Assembly (NCBI GenBank): GCA_040774885.1
Contig: JAXGTO010000013.1
Location: 1 to 57,940, forward strand
Direction of reading: 5' to 3'
Origin: JAXGTO01 sp040774885
GTDB taxonomy: Bacteria; Actinomycetota; Coriobacteriia; Coriobacteriales; Eggerthellaceae
DNA length: 57,940 nt
A program made the translations under genes and the position numbers. Numbering within the stretch: the stretch's first letter is position 1; each line of letters starts with the position of its first letter. Shown here in pieces: positions 24,225 through 32,131 of this stretch. The notes under the pieces are model-generated. The model saw nothing but the letters and a program-made list of their open reading frames with translations. It did no database searches and had not been told where the DNA came from.

Positions 24225-25061
24225 TCAGTTCGCCCCCTTCAGCTTGCAAAGATGGTCTTTGGCGATGGCCTCTTGCGGGCGGTACTGCGCCCCGCGGCGC
24301 ATGGCTTCGTCGAAGTCGACCAGATGGCCGTCGAAGTCGGGGCCGTCGACGCAAGCGTGCTTGTATTCCCCGCCCACACTCACGCGGCAGCCGCCGCACA
24401 TGCCCGTTCCATCGATCATCAGCGGATTCATGGATACCAGCGTCTTGATGCCCGCAGGTTCGGTGGTGGCGGCCACGAATTTCATCATGATGAGCGGCCC
24501 CACGGCGAGCACCAGATCGTAATCGGCGCCTTCATCGATGCGCTGCTGCAAAGCGTTTGTGACAAGGCCCTTGTTGCCGTTGCTGCCATCGTCGGTCATC
24601 ACGATCTGGCGATCGCAGACCGCATCGAACTCGTCTTGCATCAAGATGAGGTCCTTGTTGCGAAAGCCGGTGATCACATCCACTTTCGCGCCATGAGCGT
24701 GCAGCCACTTGGCCTGCGGATAGGCGATGGCCGTTCCCAGCCCGCCCCCGATGACGCATGCGCGCTTCGACCCCTCGAGCTCTGTGGGACGGCCCAGCGG
24801 TCCCACCACGTCGATGAGCGACTCCCCCGCCTTCATGGCAGCAAGCTGCATGGTAGTGGCGCCCACCGCCTGGAAGATGAGGGTGAGGGTGCCCGCTGAT
24901 GCGTCGACGTCGTTGACCGTGAGCGGAATTCGCTCGCCGGTTTCGTCGATGCGCAAGATGATGAACTGGCCGGGAAGCATCTTGGCCGCGATGGCCGGTG
25001 CCTCCACCACCATCCGCGTCACTTCGGGATTCAGCGGCGTTGCTTCGAGGATGCGGTACAT
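24225..25061 (-). CDS. nfnA: NfnA-like small subunit (ferredoxin-NADP reductase/PyrK-like)
   Basis: 278 residues of the PyrK/sulfide dehydrogenase-beta type. An FAD-binding barrel (GQFIILRIDETGERIPLTVND) precedes a nucleotide-binding domain (CVIGGGLGTAIAYPQAKWL), and near the C-terminus a 2Fe-2S motif, GTGMCGGCRVSVGGEYKHAC, is followed by VDGPDFDGHLVDF. In NfnAB this subunit binds NADH and relays electrons via the 2Fe-2S cluster. GAAGGAG lies upstream of the ATG. It is first in the nfnA-nfnB-folC run and divergent from corA. Confidence 0.9.
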   Translation of the reverse strand: MYRILEATPLNPEVTRMVVEAPAIAAKMLPGQFIILRIDETGERIPLTVNDVDASAGTLTLIFQAVGATTMQLAAMKAGESLIDVVGPLGRPTELEGSKRACVIGGGLGTAIAYPQAKWLHAHGAKVDVITGFRNKDLILMQDEFDAVCDRQIVMTDDGSNGNKGLVTNALQQRIDEGADYDLVLAVGPLIMMKFVAATTEPAGIKTLVSMNPLMIDGTGMCGGCRVSVGGEYKHACVDGPDFDGHLVDFDEAMRRGAQYRPQEAIAKDHLCKLKGAN

Positions 25062-25160
25062 GGAAGCTCCTTCGCTCGATATCGGTTGGTTGGAATGCCG
25101 ACATTATACTCGCGGGCACCAGCGGGGCGGCGTCTTCCCCACAGACGGCTGAATTGTTCC

Positions 25161-25166
25161 TATAAT
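25161..25166 (+). promoter_or_regulatory. -10 box upstream of corA
   Basis: A perfect TATAAT 34 bases before the corA start; no convincing -35 hexamer at 16-18 bases. A Mg-responsive leader is unlikely given the short distance. Confidence 0.4.
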
Positions 25167-25199
25167 GGTCCATGAGAACACGCAGAGAAAGGCAAACCC

Positions 25200-26114
25200 A
25201 TGTCGCGTTTGTATCGCCTGGAAGGCAACCGACTCACCCTGTGCGAGGATTCCACTCCCCCCACTCCGTTCGTATGCGTTTGCACCCATGCCGAATTCAT
25301 CGAAGACTGGGCACCGGCCCTCAACCGGCCCATCGCAGTGGCCTCGCTTGAAAAATCGCACGCCTGCCATGTGGACCTGTTCGACGAGAGCGCCGTGGGC
25401 AACGTGAGCCTTCCCGATAAAGAGCACCTGGACAAGCAGCCGACCGACATCGGGTTCTATCTGGATCGCGACGAGCTCATCGTGGTGGACGACACCCCTG
25501 TGGGCGTCGAAGCCATGGATCGCATAAGCCAACTGCACCACCGCGACGGTTCGTTGGGGCGCGTGTTCTTCTTGTTTTTGGAAAGCCTGATAGTGGATGA
25601 CGGCGCATTTTTGGAAAAAATGGAACAGCGCGTGGCGAATATCGAAAACGCGCTGATGAGCACACCCGACGGAACGGACAACCGAGCGCTGCTGCATCTC
25701 CATCGCGACCTGCTGCGCCTTGACTATTACTACGAACAGCTCAGCGATGTAGGCTCGATTTTGGAAGACAACGGCAACGAGGTCATGAGCGACTCCGATG
25801 CCAAGCTGTTCGGCATCTTCGCCCGCCATGCCGATCGGCTCTATGACCGCACCCGCACCTGCAAAGAATTCAGCCTGCAGATGCAAGAATTGCAGCAGAC
25901 GCATATCGACCTGAGGCAGAACAAAACCATGCAATGGCTCACGGTGGTAACCAGCATCTTCGTTCCCATGACGCTCATCACCAGTTGGTATGGGATGAAC
26001 TTCAAAGACATGCCGGAATTGGACTGGGCGTGGGGCTATCCGCTGGTCTTCGCCATCTGCCTGGCGTTGGCCGTAGGCGAGCTCATCTTCTTCAAGCACC
26101 GCAAATGGCTTTAG
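25200..26114 (+). CDS. CorA-like magnesium transporter
   Basis: 304 residues. The N-terminal cytoplasmic domain is short and acidic, the long stalk helix is seen in QMQELQQTHIDLRQNKTMQWLTVVTSIFVPMTLITSWYGMNF, and the signature GMN triplet closes the first of two C-terminal helices. The second helix ends with a basic tail (FFKHRKWL), as in CorA. It is predicted to form a pentameric Mg2+ (or Co2+/Ni2+) channel. AGAAAGG sits 8 bases before the ATG. The gene is alone on the plus strand. Confidence 0.9.
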   Translation: MSRLYRLEGNRLTLCEDSTPPTPFVCVCTHAEFIEDWAPALNRPIAVASLEKSHACHVDLFDESAVGNVSLPDKEHLDKQPTDIGFYLDRDELIVVDDTPVGVEAMDRISQLHHRDGSLGRVFFLFLESLIVDDGAFLEKMEQRVANIENALMSTPDGTDNRALLHLHRDLLRLDYYYEQLSDVGSILEDNGNEVMSDSDAKLFGIFARHADRLYDRTRTCKEFSLQMQELQQTHIDLRQNKTMQWLTVVTSIFVPMTLITSWYGMNFKDMPELDWAWGYPLVFAICLALAVGELIFFKHRKWL

Positions 26115-26133
26115 GCGCCCGGAGCGCGCGGCA

Positions 26134-26694
26134 TCAGGCTTTCAGCAAGCGGCCCAATTCGATGAAATCATCTGTCAACGCCGTGCGCTTGCTGCGGTCG
26201 TAGATGGCGGCGGCGGGGTGGAAGACCGGGAACACGTGGAATTTCCCCGTGTCGTGCACTTGTCCGTGCAAACGCGTGATCCCCACTTCGGTTTTCAGGA
26301 TGAACTTCGTCGAGAAATTGCCCAACGTGACGATGTAATCGGGGTCGATGGCACGCGTCTGCTGGCGCAAAAACGGCGTGCAGGCTGCGATTTCTTCAGG
26401 CTTGGGATTCCGATTGTCGGGAGGACGGCATTTGAGCACATTGGCGATGTAGACGTCTTCGCGCGTCAGCCCGGCCAGACCCAGCAGTTCGTCGAGGTAC
26501 TTGCCGGCAGCGCCCACGAACGGCTCGCCTTGCAGATCCTCGTTTTTGCCGGGGGCCTCGCCCACCACCATTACCCGAGCGTGCGGATTGCCCACTCCGA
26601 ATACCAGATTGGCGCGCGCGTCGCCCAATGGGCAGGCGTGGCAATTTTCTGCCTGCGCGCGAAGATCGTCGAGCTCGATAAGGGGCGTTTGCAT
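26134..26694 (-). CDS. Family 4 uracil-DNA glycosylase
   Basis: 186 residues, an iron-sulfur type UDG. Motif A is GEAPGKNEDLQGEPFVG and the second active-site motif is FPVFHPAAAIYD. Four cysteines for the 4Fe-4S cluster are present as CHACPLGDA near the N-terminus and CRPPDNRNPKPEEIAAC in the middle, a spacing typical of thermophile and anaerobe UDGa. It removes uracil from DNA in base excision repair. I start at the ATG at 26694, with GGAAGGA 6 bases upstream. Confidence 0.93.
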   Translation of the reverse strand: MQTPLIELDDLRAQAENCHACPLGDARANLVFGVGNPHARVMVVGEAPGKNEDLQGEPFVGAAGKYLDELLGLAGLTREDVYIANVLKCRPPDNRNPKPEEIAACTPFLRQQTRAIDPDYIVTLGNFSTKFILKTEVGITRLHGQVHDTGKFHVFPVFHPAAAIYDRSKRTALTDDFIELGRLLKA

Positions 26695-26743
26695 GCGAAA
26701 GTCCTTCCCGTTTCGATCCCTGATTGACAGCTGAACCCTGCGT

Positions 26744-28024
26744 CTACTGGACGTAGAGCCGTGGCATCCTCTGAGAGAAACCGATGGCCACCTCGTGCTG
26801 GATGGAACCGAGCGCATGCGCCATTTCGTCGATGGTGATGACGGCGTCGCCTTGGCTGCCCACCACGATCACCTCGTCGCCGATTTGCGGATTGAGGCGC
26901 GGACGGTTGCCGTAGCTGCGCATGTCCACCTCGAACATGCACTGGTCCATGCAGATGTTTCCCACCTGATGGCAATACTGGCCGTCCAAAATGAACGATC
27001 CGCGACCCGACAAGTTGCGTCGCAAACCGTCGGCATAACCCAAAGGCACCGTGCAAATGAGAACGCTGCCGGGGCTGCGATAATTCAAACCATAGCTCAC
27101 GCCTTCGCTCACCGGCACGGTCTTCACCTCGGTGATGCGGGTGTGGACGCTCATGGCCGGACGCAAATCGATGGTACCGCGCGTCTCGTTGCACGGATGG
27201 AAACCATAGAGCGATATCCCCAAGCGCACCATATCGAACTGAACGTCGGGATAGCGCAAGATGGCCGCGGAGTTGGCCGCATGGACCAGCCCGGGGTTGA
27301 TTCCGGCAGTGCGCAGAGCCGTCACGGCTTCCAAGAATCGCTTTACCTGAACCTGGAAGTCGAGCGTTTCGGCGCAGTCGGCCGTGGCGAAATGGGTGAA
27401 GGTCCCCACCAAATCGAGCGCACGATGAAAGCTGATCTGGCTCATGAACTCGATGACCTCTTCGGCGCGCACGCCGATGCGGTTCATGCCCGTGTTGATG
27501 GCCAGATGATACGGCGCCTTCATGCCGTGCTCATCGGCGGTTTCGGCATAACGGATGGCGAATTCGGTGGTGTAGATAGAGGGCATCAACTTGTTGGCAA
27601 GCAGCAAGGGAATGGCGGTTTCAGGCGGTTGCGCCAAGATGAGCACCGGTGCCGTGATGCCCGCATCGCGCAATTCGATTCCCTCGTCCACCGTTGCCAC
27701 GCCCAGATAATCCGCACCGGAATTGAGCGCGGCCTTGGCGCACGGCACGGCGCCATGGCCATAGGCGTCGGCCTTCACGACCGCCATCAAACGGCAGCCG
27801 GAGCGCAAGCGGCGCTTCACTTCCATGGTGTTGCGACGAATGGCGCCCAGGTCTATCTCAACCCAGGCCCAACGCCTCTCAGGTTCCGAAATGGCCTTGA
27901 GCTGTTCAGGTGAAAAAGGGCGGGCATCGCCGGAAGCGGCGAAGTCGCGCGAGTATTGGAAGTTTCCGGGAACGTCTTTGCCTTTGCTGGCAAACCCGGT
28001 GAAACCGTTGAGTGGTTCAGTCAC
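26744..28024 (-). CDS. alr: Alanine racemase
   Basis: 426 residues from a GTG at 28024 with AGGAAAGG 6-13 bases upstream. The pyridoxal phosphate lysine is Lys84 in AVVKADAYGHGA. The second catalytic residue, Tyr, lies in VSYGLNYRSPGSV, and NTGMNRIGV and GYADGLRRNLS are further family blocks. The first 45 residues (up to ISEPERRWAWVEIDL) exceed the usual start and are unlike other racemases. It makes D-alanine for peptidoglycan. A promoter candidate lies at 28064-28093 between alr and mogA. Confidence 0.93.
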   Translation of the reverse strand: MTEPLNGFTGFASKGKDVPGNFQYSRDFAASGDARPFSPEQLKAISEPERRWAWVEIDLGAIRRNTMEVKRRLRSGCRLMAVVKADAYGHGAVPCAKAALNSGADYLGVATVDEGIELRDAGITAPVLILAQPPETAIPLLLANKLMPSIYTTEFAIRYAETADEHGMKAPYHLAINTGMNRIGVRAEEVIEFMSQISFHRALDLVGTFTHFATADCAETLDFQVQVKRFLEAVTALRTAGINPGLVHAANSAAILRYPDVQFDMVRLGISLYGFHPCNETRGTIDLRPAMSVHTRITEVKTVPVSEGVSYGLNYRSPGSVLICTVPLGYADGLRRNLSGRGSFILDGQYCHQVGNICMDQCMFEVDMRSYGNRPRLNPQIGDEVIVVGSQGDAVITIDEMAHALGSIQHEVAIGFSQRMPRLYVQ

Positions 28025-28063
28025 GGTGAAGCCTTTCCTATGCTGTGCGGGGTTTCGCCTAGC

Positions 28064-28093
28064 AGTATAACGCCGGCGAGGAAAGGGTGTCAG
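28064..28093 (-). promoter_or_regulatory. Sigma-A-like promoter for alr
   Basis: On the minus strand CTGACA (28093-28088), an 18-base spacer and TATACT (28069-28064), 40 bases upstream of the GTG start. The -35 overlaps the mogA stop codon region, which would make alr separately transcribed from moeA-mogA. Confidence 0.6.
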
Positions 28094-28584
28094 TGACCCT
28101 CGCCCGCCATCATCGAAATGGCATGGGGAAGAGCATCCACGATGCCCTCCCAATTTTCCATGGCGGCCTTTTTCGACCCTGGAAGGTTGATGACCAGGTG
28201 GCGTCCGCGCTGCATGCACAGGGCGCGTGACAGCATGGCGAACGGCGTGATGGCCAAGCTGTGGGCGCGCATGGCTTCCGCGATGCCCGGCACGTTGCGC
28301 TCGCACACATCGGCCGTGGCCTCGGGAGTCACATCACGCAACGACAGCCCGCTTCCGCCGCAGGTGAGAACCATATCGGCATCGAGCTGATCGCAGGCGC
28401 TCACGATGGCCGCAGAAATGTCGGCGCGGTCGTCTTTCACCACGATGTGCCCAGCCACGGTCCATCCCTGGGCGCGGATGAGTTCTTCCAAAGCAGCTCC
28501 GGCGCTGTCCTCTTTCAAGGAACGCGTGTCCGAGCAGGTGATGATTGCGATAGCGGGAATGTGCGTCTGCGGCTGGGTGCCCAT
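28090..28584 (-). CDS. mogA: Molybdopterin adenylyltransferase/MoaB-type protein
   Basis: 164 residues. MoCF-biosynthesis fold with IAIITCSDTRSLKEDSAG at the N-terminus, VLTCGGSGLSLRDVTPEAT around the conserved GGTG-like loop (here GGSG), and INLPGSKKAAMENWEGI near the end. It activates molybdopterin as the adenylate before MoeA inserts molybdate. The ATG shares one base with the moeA stop (TAATG) and uses GAGGAG inside moeA as ribosome binding site. The GGSG replacement of GGTG is a small deviation. Confidence 0.9.
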   Translation of the reverse strand: MGTQPQTHIPAIAIITCSDTRSLKEDSAGAALEELIRAQGWTVAGHIVVKDDRADISAAIVSACDQLDADMVLTCGGSGLSLRDVTPEATADVCERNVPGIAEAMRAHSLAITPFAMLSRALCMQRGRHLVINLPGSKKAAMENWEGIVDALPHAISMMAGEGH

Positions 28585-29840
28585 TACAAGATCAACTCCT
28601 CGGGGATGTCGAGCAACAGGCATTCCACCATGCTGCCCTTGGTGCGGCTTTCCAGGCCTTCCGGCATGATGGCCAGGCAATTGCTGCGCTGGATGGCGCT
28701 GAACAACCCGCTGCTCTGGTTTTTGGCGGGAACGACAACGAGCGACCCGTCGTCGGTCTTTTCGAGCGTGGATCGCAGATAGATGCGGCGCGGGTCCTTC
28801 TTCTTGACGTCGTGCGCCAAGGCGGCACGCACCGTGGTGTGCTTGAAGTGCGTGTAACCCTGCATCTTGCGCAGCGCAGGGCGGATGAGCATCTGGAAGC
28901 CCACATAGGCCGCCGCCGGGTTTCCGGGCAGGCCGAAAACGGGCGTGCCGTCCACGACGCCGAATGTCTGGGCTTTGCCGGGACGCATGTTGACCAGAGT
29001 CATCAGCAGTTCGCCGGATTGTTCCACAGCGGGCTTGATGAAATCGTAGTCGCCATTGGAGGCTCCGCCGCTGGTTATCACGAAGTCGAACTCGGCGCAG
29101 GCCTTCTTCACCGCCGCCGTCAAAGCTTCCAGCGTGTCTTCCACGATAGGCTGCATCTGGGGCTGCCCGCCCGCTTCTTGCACGCAAGCGGCCAAGGCGT
29201 AACTGTTGGAATTGCGGATGGCACCGCGCGGCGGCACCTGGTCGGCAGGAACCAGCTCGCTTCCGATGGCGATGACCGCAACGCGCGGACGGCGATGGAC
29301 GGGCACCTGCAGCACGCCGCAGCTGGCCAAAAAGCCCACGCCGGCGCTTCCGATAACCTCGCCTTCGCGCACCACGGTTTCCCCCGCATGCGCTTCTTCC
29401 CCTGCTTCACGGATATTGGAACGCGGCTTGGTGGATGCGGCGAACGAAACACGGCTCCCCGTGCGACCGTCACCTTCCTCCACGCCCACTATCTCGTATT
29501 TGACCACGGCATCGGCATCGACGGGCAACGGCGCGCCCGTCATGATGCGGACGCACTGACCGTGTTCGATGGTGCCTTCGAACACATCGCCGGCAGCTTC
29601 TTCGGCAATCACCTCGAGCACGACCGGCGCCGCTTCACTGGCTGCGGCGATATCGTCTGCGTGAAGCGCAAAACCATCCATGGCGGAGTGCGGAAACGGC
29701 GAGACGTCGATGTCGCTTTTAAGGTCGGCGGCGGCAACGCGGCCGATGGCCTGCAGAAGCGGCACCTGTTCTATGGGCAGCGGATCGACGTGGTCCAATA
29801 CCAGCGTACGGGCTTGTTCGGGTGAGATCATTTCGGGCAT
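28584..29840 (-). CDS. moeA: Molybdopterin molybdenumtransferase MoeA
   Basis: 418 residues with all MoeA domains: N-terminal domain (SPFPHSAMDGFALHADDI; Asp in the SAMDG loop), the MPT-binding domain (FDFVITSGGASNGDYDF), GLPGNPAAAYVGF and a C-terminal beta domain. It inserts molybdate or tungstate into the adenylated cofactor. It forms a coupled operon with mogA. GAGGGA lies 4-9 bases before the ATG; a TATAAT box on the minus strand lies at 29870-29875, giving a short leader. Anaerobic molybdoenzymes of this lineage need the cofactor and are Tat-exported, which links it to the tat genes near 51 kb. Confidence 0.93.
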   Translation of the reverse strand: MPEMISPEQARTLVLDHVDPLPIEQVPLLQAIGRVAAADLKSDIDVSPFPHSAMDGFALHADDIAAASEAAPVVLEVIAEEAAGDVFEGTIEHGQCVRIMTGAPLPVDADAVVKYEIVGVEEGDGRTGSRVSFAASTKPRSNIREAGEEAHAGETVVREGEVIGSAGVGFLASCGVLQVPVHRRPRVAVIAIGSELVPADQVPPRGAIRNSNSYALAACVQEAGGQPQMQPIVEDTLEALTAAVKKACAEFDFVITSGGASNGDYDFIKPAVEQSGELLMTLVNMRPGKAQTFGVVDGTPVFGLPGNPAAAYVGFQMLIRPALRKMQGYTHFKHTTVRAALAHDVKKKDPRRIYLRSTLEKTDDGSLVVVPAKNQSSGLFSAIQRSNCLAIMPEGLESRTKGSMVECLLLDIPEELIL

Positions 29841-29869
29841 GGGTTCCCTCTCTCTATTGACTGAGACCC

Positions 29870-29875
29870 ATTATA
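29870..29875 (-). promoter_or_regulatory. -10 box for moeA
   Basis: Perfect TATAAT on the minus strand 30 bases upstream of the moeA ATG. Only a poor -35 (TTCCAC, 15 bases away) is seen. A GC-rich tandem array starts about 30 bases further upstream. Confidence 0.5.
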
Positions 29876-29905
29876 GGCGAAGAGAAATAAGTGGAATTGA
29901 GAATA

Positions 29906-30126
29906 TGGGCGCCGCCCGCGGGCCGCCCCTCCTGCATGCCGCTCCCCCTGCGGGCCGCCCCATCCGCGGGCCGCTCCTCCTGCATGCCGCTCCCCCTGCG
30001 GGCCGCCCCGCCGGCCGCTCCTCCCCCGGGCACACCACCTACAGGCCGTGCCGCCGGCCGCTCCACCCGCGGGCCGCCCGCGGGCCGCTCCTCCTGCATG
30101 CCGCTCCACTTGCGGGCCGCCCCCCA
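29906..30126. repeat. Very GC-rich tandem repeat, 48-bp period, degenerate
   Basis: Units beginning CGCGGGCCGC start at 29917 and 29965 and contain CTCCTGCATGCCGCTCC followed by TGCGGGCCGCCCC. A degenerate middle and a further good unit (about 30070-30120) follow. Composition is mostly G and C. Short phased open frames translate as repetitive Arg/Gly/Pro/Ala, without ribosome binding sites. No gene is present. The array sits directly upstream of the moeA promoter region. Confidence 0.9.
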
Positions 30127-30130
30127 GAAT

Positions 30131-30186
30131 CCGTGTACTACCTCGTTTTTTACAAGAATGGACACGGAAAATGAGGTAGTGCACGG
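30131..30186. repeat. 19-bp imperfect inverted repeat with T- and A-rich inner arms
   Basis: The left arm 30131-30149 and the right arm 30168-30186 are complementary except for two positions (17 of 19). The left arm contains CTACCTCGTTTT and the right arm AAAATGAGGTAGTGCACGG. A second element of the same type follows at 30267-30321. No gene overlaps. Confidence 0.8.
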
Positions 30187-30266
30187 TTTCCCCCCTATAT
30201 GGGCACCAGCCCGATTTCCGCGACCTGGGCTTTTGCAAATATTTCAGCAATTGCCAGCCCAATAAT

Positions 30267-30321
30267 CATGCAGTACCTCGTTTTCGAGTCACAAGCTTTA
30301 AAAAAACGAAGTAGTGCACGG
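30267..30321. repeat. Second copy of the GTAGTGCACGG inverted repeat
   Basis: The left arm (about 30267-30284, ending in GTACCTCGTTTT) and right arm (30303-30321, AAAACGAAGTAGTGCACGG) are imperfectly complementary. The right arm matches that of the copy at 30131-30186 at 16 of 19 positions or better. The segment between the two elements (30187-30266) has no gene. Confidence 0.75.
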
Positions 30322-30389
30322 TTTGAGCGTCCATTAGCGCAACATGGACGCTGCACGCAAAAGGAGATGAGAGATCGTCGGCGAACACG

Positions 30390-30450
30390 AAAAAAGCCCC
30401 CGTTTGCGCGGCGTATTGGCTTCTGGCCAACGACCGCAGCAAACGGGGGC
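30390..30450 (-). terminator. Intrinsic terminator of eno, with a nested hairpin
   Basis: GCCCCCGTTTGC (30396-30407) and GCAAACGGGGGC (30439-30450) form a 12-bp perfect stem. Inside it TTGGC (30416-30420) pairs with GCCAA (30426-30430). Read on the minus strand, the stem is followed by six Ts (30395-30390). A partial second copy of the same material lies at 30518-30552, nearer eno, without the T-run. Confidence 0.88.
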
Positions 30451-30479
30451 TTCGCGCAGGGCGAAGGGACTCGAACGCG

Positions 30480-30568
30480 CTGAGAGCGAGTGCGGAGCCT
30501 CCGGCTTACGAAGGGAGTTGGCTTAAGGCCAACGACCTCGGCAAACGGGGGCTCCGCGCCGCTCTCAG
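30480..30568. repeat. Inverted repeat abutting the eno stop codon
   Basis: CTGAGAGCG..GGAGCC (30480-30499) is complementary to GGCTCCGCGCCGCTCTCAG (30550-30568) with small mismatches. The right arm ends on the base before the eno stop codon. Between the arms is a TTGGCTTAAGGCCAA palindrome (30518-30532) and a GCAAACGGGGGC repeat of the terminator stem. Its placement parallels the elements at rlmB and recR. Confidence 0.8.
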
Positions 30569-31861
30569 TTAGCGTTCGATGTTGTAAAAGGCCGTCATTG
30601 CGGCATACTGCCCCGCAACATCAAGCTCTTCTTCGATGCGCATGAGCTGGTTGTACTTGGCCACACGGTCGCTGCGGCAAGGCGCGCCGGTCTTGATCTG
30701 ACCGGTGTTGCAAGCCACAGACAGGTCGGCGATAGTGGTGTCTTCGGTTTCACCGGAGCGATGGCTCATGACGCAGGTGTAACCGGCCTGCTTGGCCATC
30801 TGGATGGCTTCCATCGTCTCGGTGAGGCTGCCGATCTGGTTGACCTTGATCAGAATGGAATTGGCGCAACCCAGCTCGATGCCCTTGGCGAGACGCTCGG
30901 TATTGGTGACGAACAAATCGTCGCCCACCAGCTGCACGCGGTCGCCGATGCGGTCGGTGAGTTTTTTCCAGCCGTCCCAATCTTCTTCGGCCATGCCGTC
31001 TTCCAAGCTGATGATGGGGAACTTCTCGACCAAGGCGGCCCAGTAGTCGACCATTTCATCGCTGGTGAGTTCGCGGCCTTCGCCAGCCAGCACGTACTTC
31101 TTTTTCTTTTCGTCATAGAACTCGGTGGAAGCGGGGTCCATGGCGAACATGATGTCGCGACCCGGCTCGTACCCGGCAGCCTTGCAGGCCTTGACGATGT
31201 ATTCCAACGGTTCTTGATTGGTGGTGAAGTTGGGTGCGAAGCCGCCTTCGTCGCCCACGCCGCCGCCCAGGTTGGCATCATGCAGGACCTTTTTGAGCGT
31301 GTGGTAGATCTCGGTGCACCAGCGCAGCGCTTCGGTGAAGCTGGAAGCGCCGACGGGCATGATCATGAATTCCTGGAAGTCGACGTTGTTGTCTGCATGC
31401 ACGCCGCCGTTGAGGATGTTCATCATAGGAGTGGGAAGCGTGTTGGCATTGACGCCGCCCACGTATTTGTACAGGGGCAGTTCCGCCGATTCGGCGGCAG
31501 CACGCGCACAGGCCAGCGAAGCACCGAGAATGGCATTGGCGCCGAGCTTGCCCTTGTTGTCGGTCCCGTCGATCTCGAGCATCTCCATGTCGATGGTGCG
31601 CTGATCGTCGGCCTCCATGCCGATGAGGGCATCGGCGATTTCCTCGTTCACATGGGCCACCGCATTGAGCGTGCCCTTGCCGCCATAGCGCCCGGCATCG
31701 CCGTCGCGCAGTTCAACGGCCTCGAACGCGCCCGTGGAGGCGCCCGAAGGAACGATGGCGCGGCCGAAGGAGCCGTCATCGAGCGTAACCTCGACCTCAA
31801 CCGTGGGATTGCCACGCGAATCCAGCACTTCCCGTCCGTACACATCGATGATGATGCCCAT
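30569..31861 (-). CDS. eno: Enolase
   Basis: 430 residues, full length. Converts 2-phosphoglycerate to phosphoenolpyruvate in glycolysis. Visible blocks include GREVLDSRGNPTVEVEV, PSGASTGAFEAVELRDGD, the metal and catalytic regions (LVGDDLFVTN, ILIKVNQIGSLTET with the catalytic Lys) and VMSHRSGETEDTTIADL. AAGGAGG lies 7 bases before the ATG. Monocistronic, with a strong terminator at 30390-30450; its stop codon abuts an inverted repeat. Confidence 0.98.
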   Translation of the reverse strand: MGIIIDVYGREVLDSRGNPTVEVEVTLDDGSFGRAIVPSGASTGAFEAVELRDGDAGRYGGKGTLNAVAHVNEEIADALIGMEADDQRTIDMEMLEIDGTDNKGKLGANAILGASLACARAAAESAELPLYKYVGGVNANTLPTPMMNILNGGVHADNNVDFQEFMIMPVGASSFTEALRWCTEIYHTLKKVLHDANLGGGVGDEGGFAPNFTTNQEPLEYIVKACKAAGYEPGRDIMFAMDPASTEFYDEKKKKYVLAGEGRELTSDEMVDYWAALVEKFPIISLEDGMAEEDWDGWKKLTDRIGDRVQLVGDDLFVTNTERLAKGIELGCANSILIKVNQIGSLTETMEAIQMAKQAGYTCVMSHRSGETEDTTIADLSVACNTGQIKTGAPCRSDRVAKYNQLMRIEEELDVAGQYAAMTAFYNIER

Positions 31862-32079
31862 GAAACGCCTCCTTGAATACCGAATGTCAGAGTGGGAACA
31901 TCATACCCAATAGGCTTGAGAAGGCGGGCGGTTTCCTCATAATCGGCAGGTATGGAGCGCCGGCGCGTCACACGAGGGTTTCCGACAAAGCGTAAACAGC
32001 TTGTTTTCTGTGGAACATGGACTTTCGACCTATTGTCAGTAGACTGGTTTTGCTGTTGGCCGCACCATCTTCAAGTGGT

Positions 32080-32117
32080 TTGTCTACCAAAGATGGACCT
32101 CTACGATAAGCGTAGAC
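32080..32117 (+). promoter_or_regulatory. Promoter with an operator-like palindrome for the XRE regulator
   Basis: TTGTCT (32080-32085), a 16-base spacer and TACGAT (32102-32107) make a plausible promoter. The palindrome TCTACG-ATAAG-CGTAGA (32100-32116) covers the -10 box. Related half-sites are GTCTAC (32082-32087) over the -35 and GTAGAC at 32039-32044. The layout suggests autorepression by the product of the next gene. Confidence 0.6.
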
Positions 32118-32131
32118 ACGGGGAGATCGCA

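Noticed and set aside
29917..30265. Possible small proteins in the GC-rich array (Pro/Arg/Gly-rich open frames)
   Set aside because: Frames stay open in several phases because of repeat composition; no ribosome binding sites and no known motif.
30455..30483. tRNA-like T-arm remnant (GTTCGAGTCCC on the minus strand), suggesting an attachment site
   Set aside because: The flanking bases do not pair as a T stem and no other tRNA parts or integrase gene are nearby.
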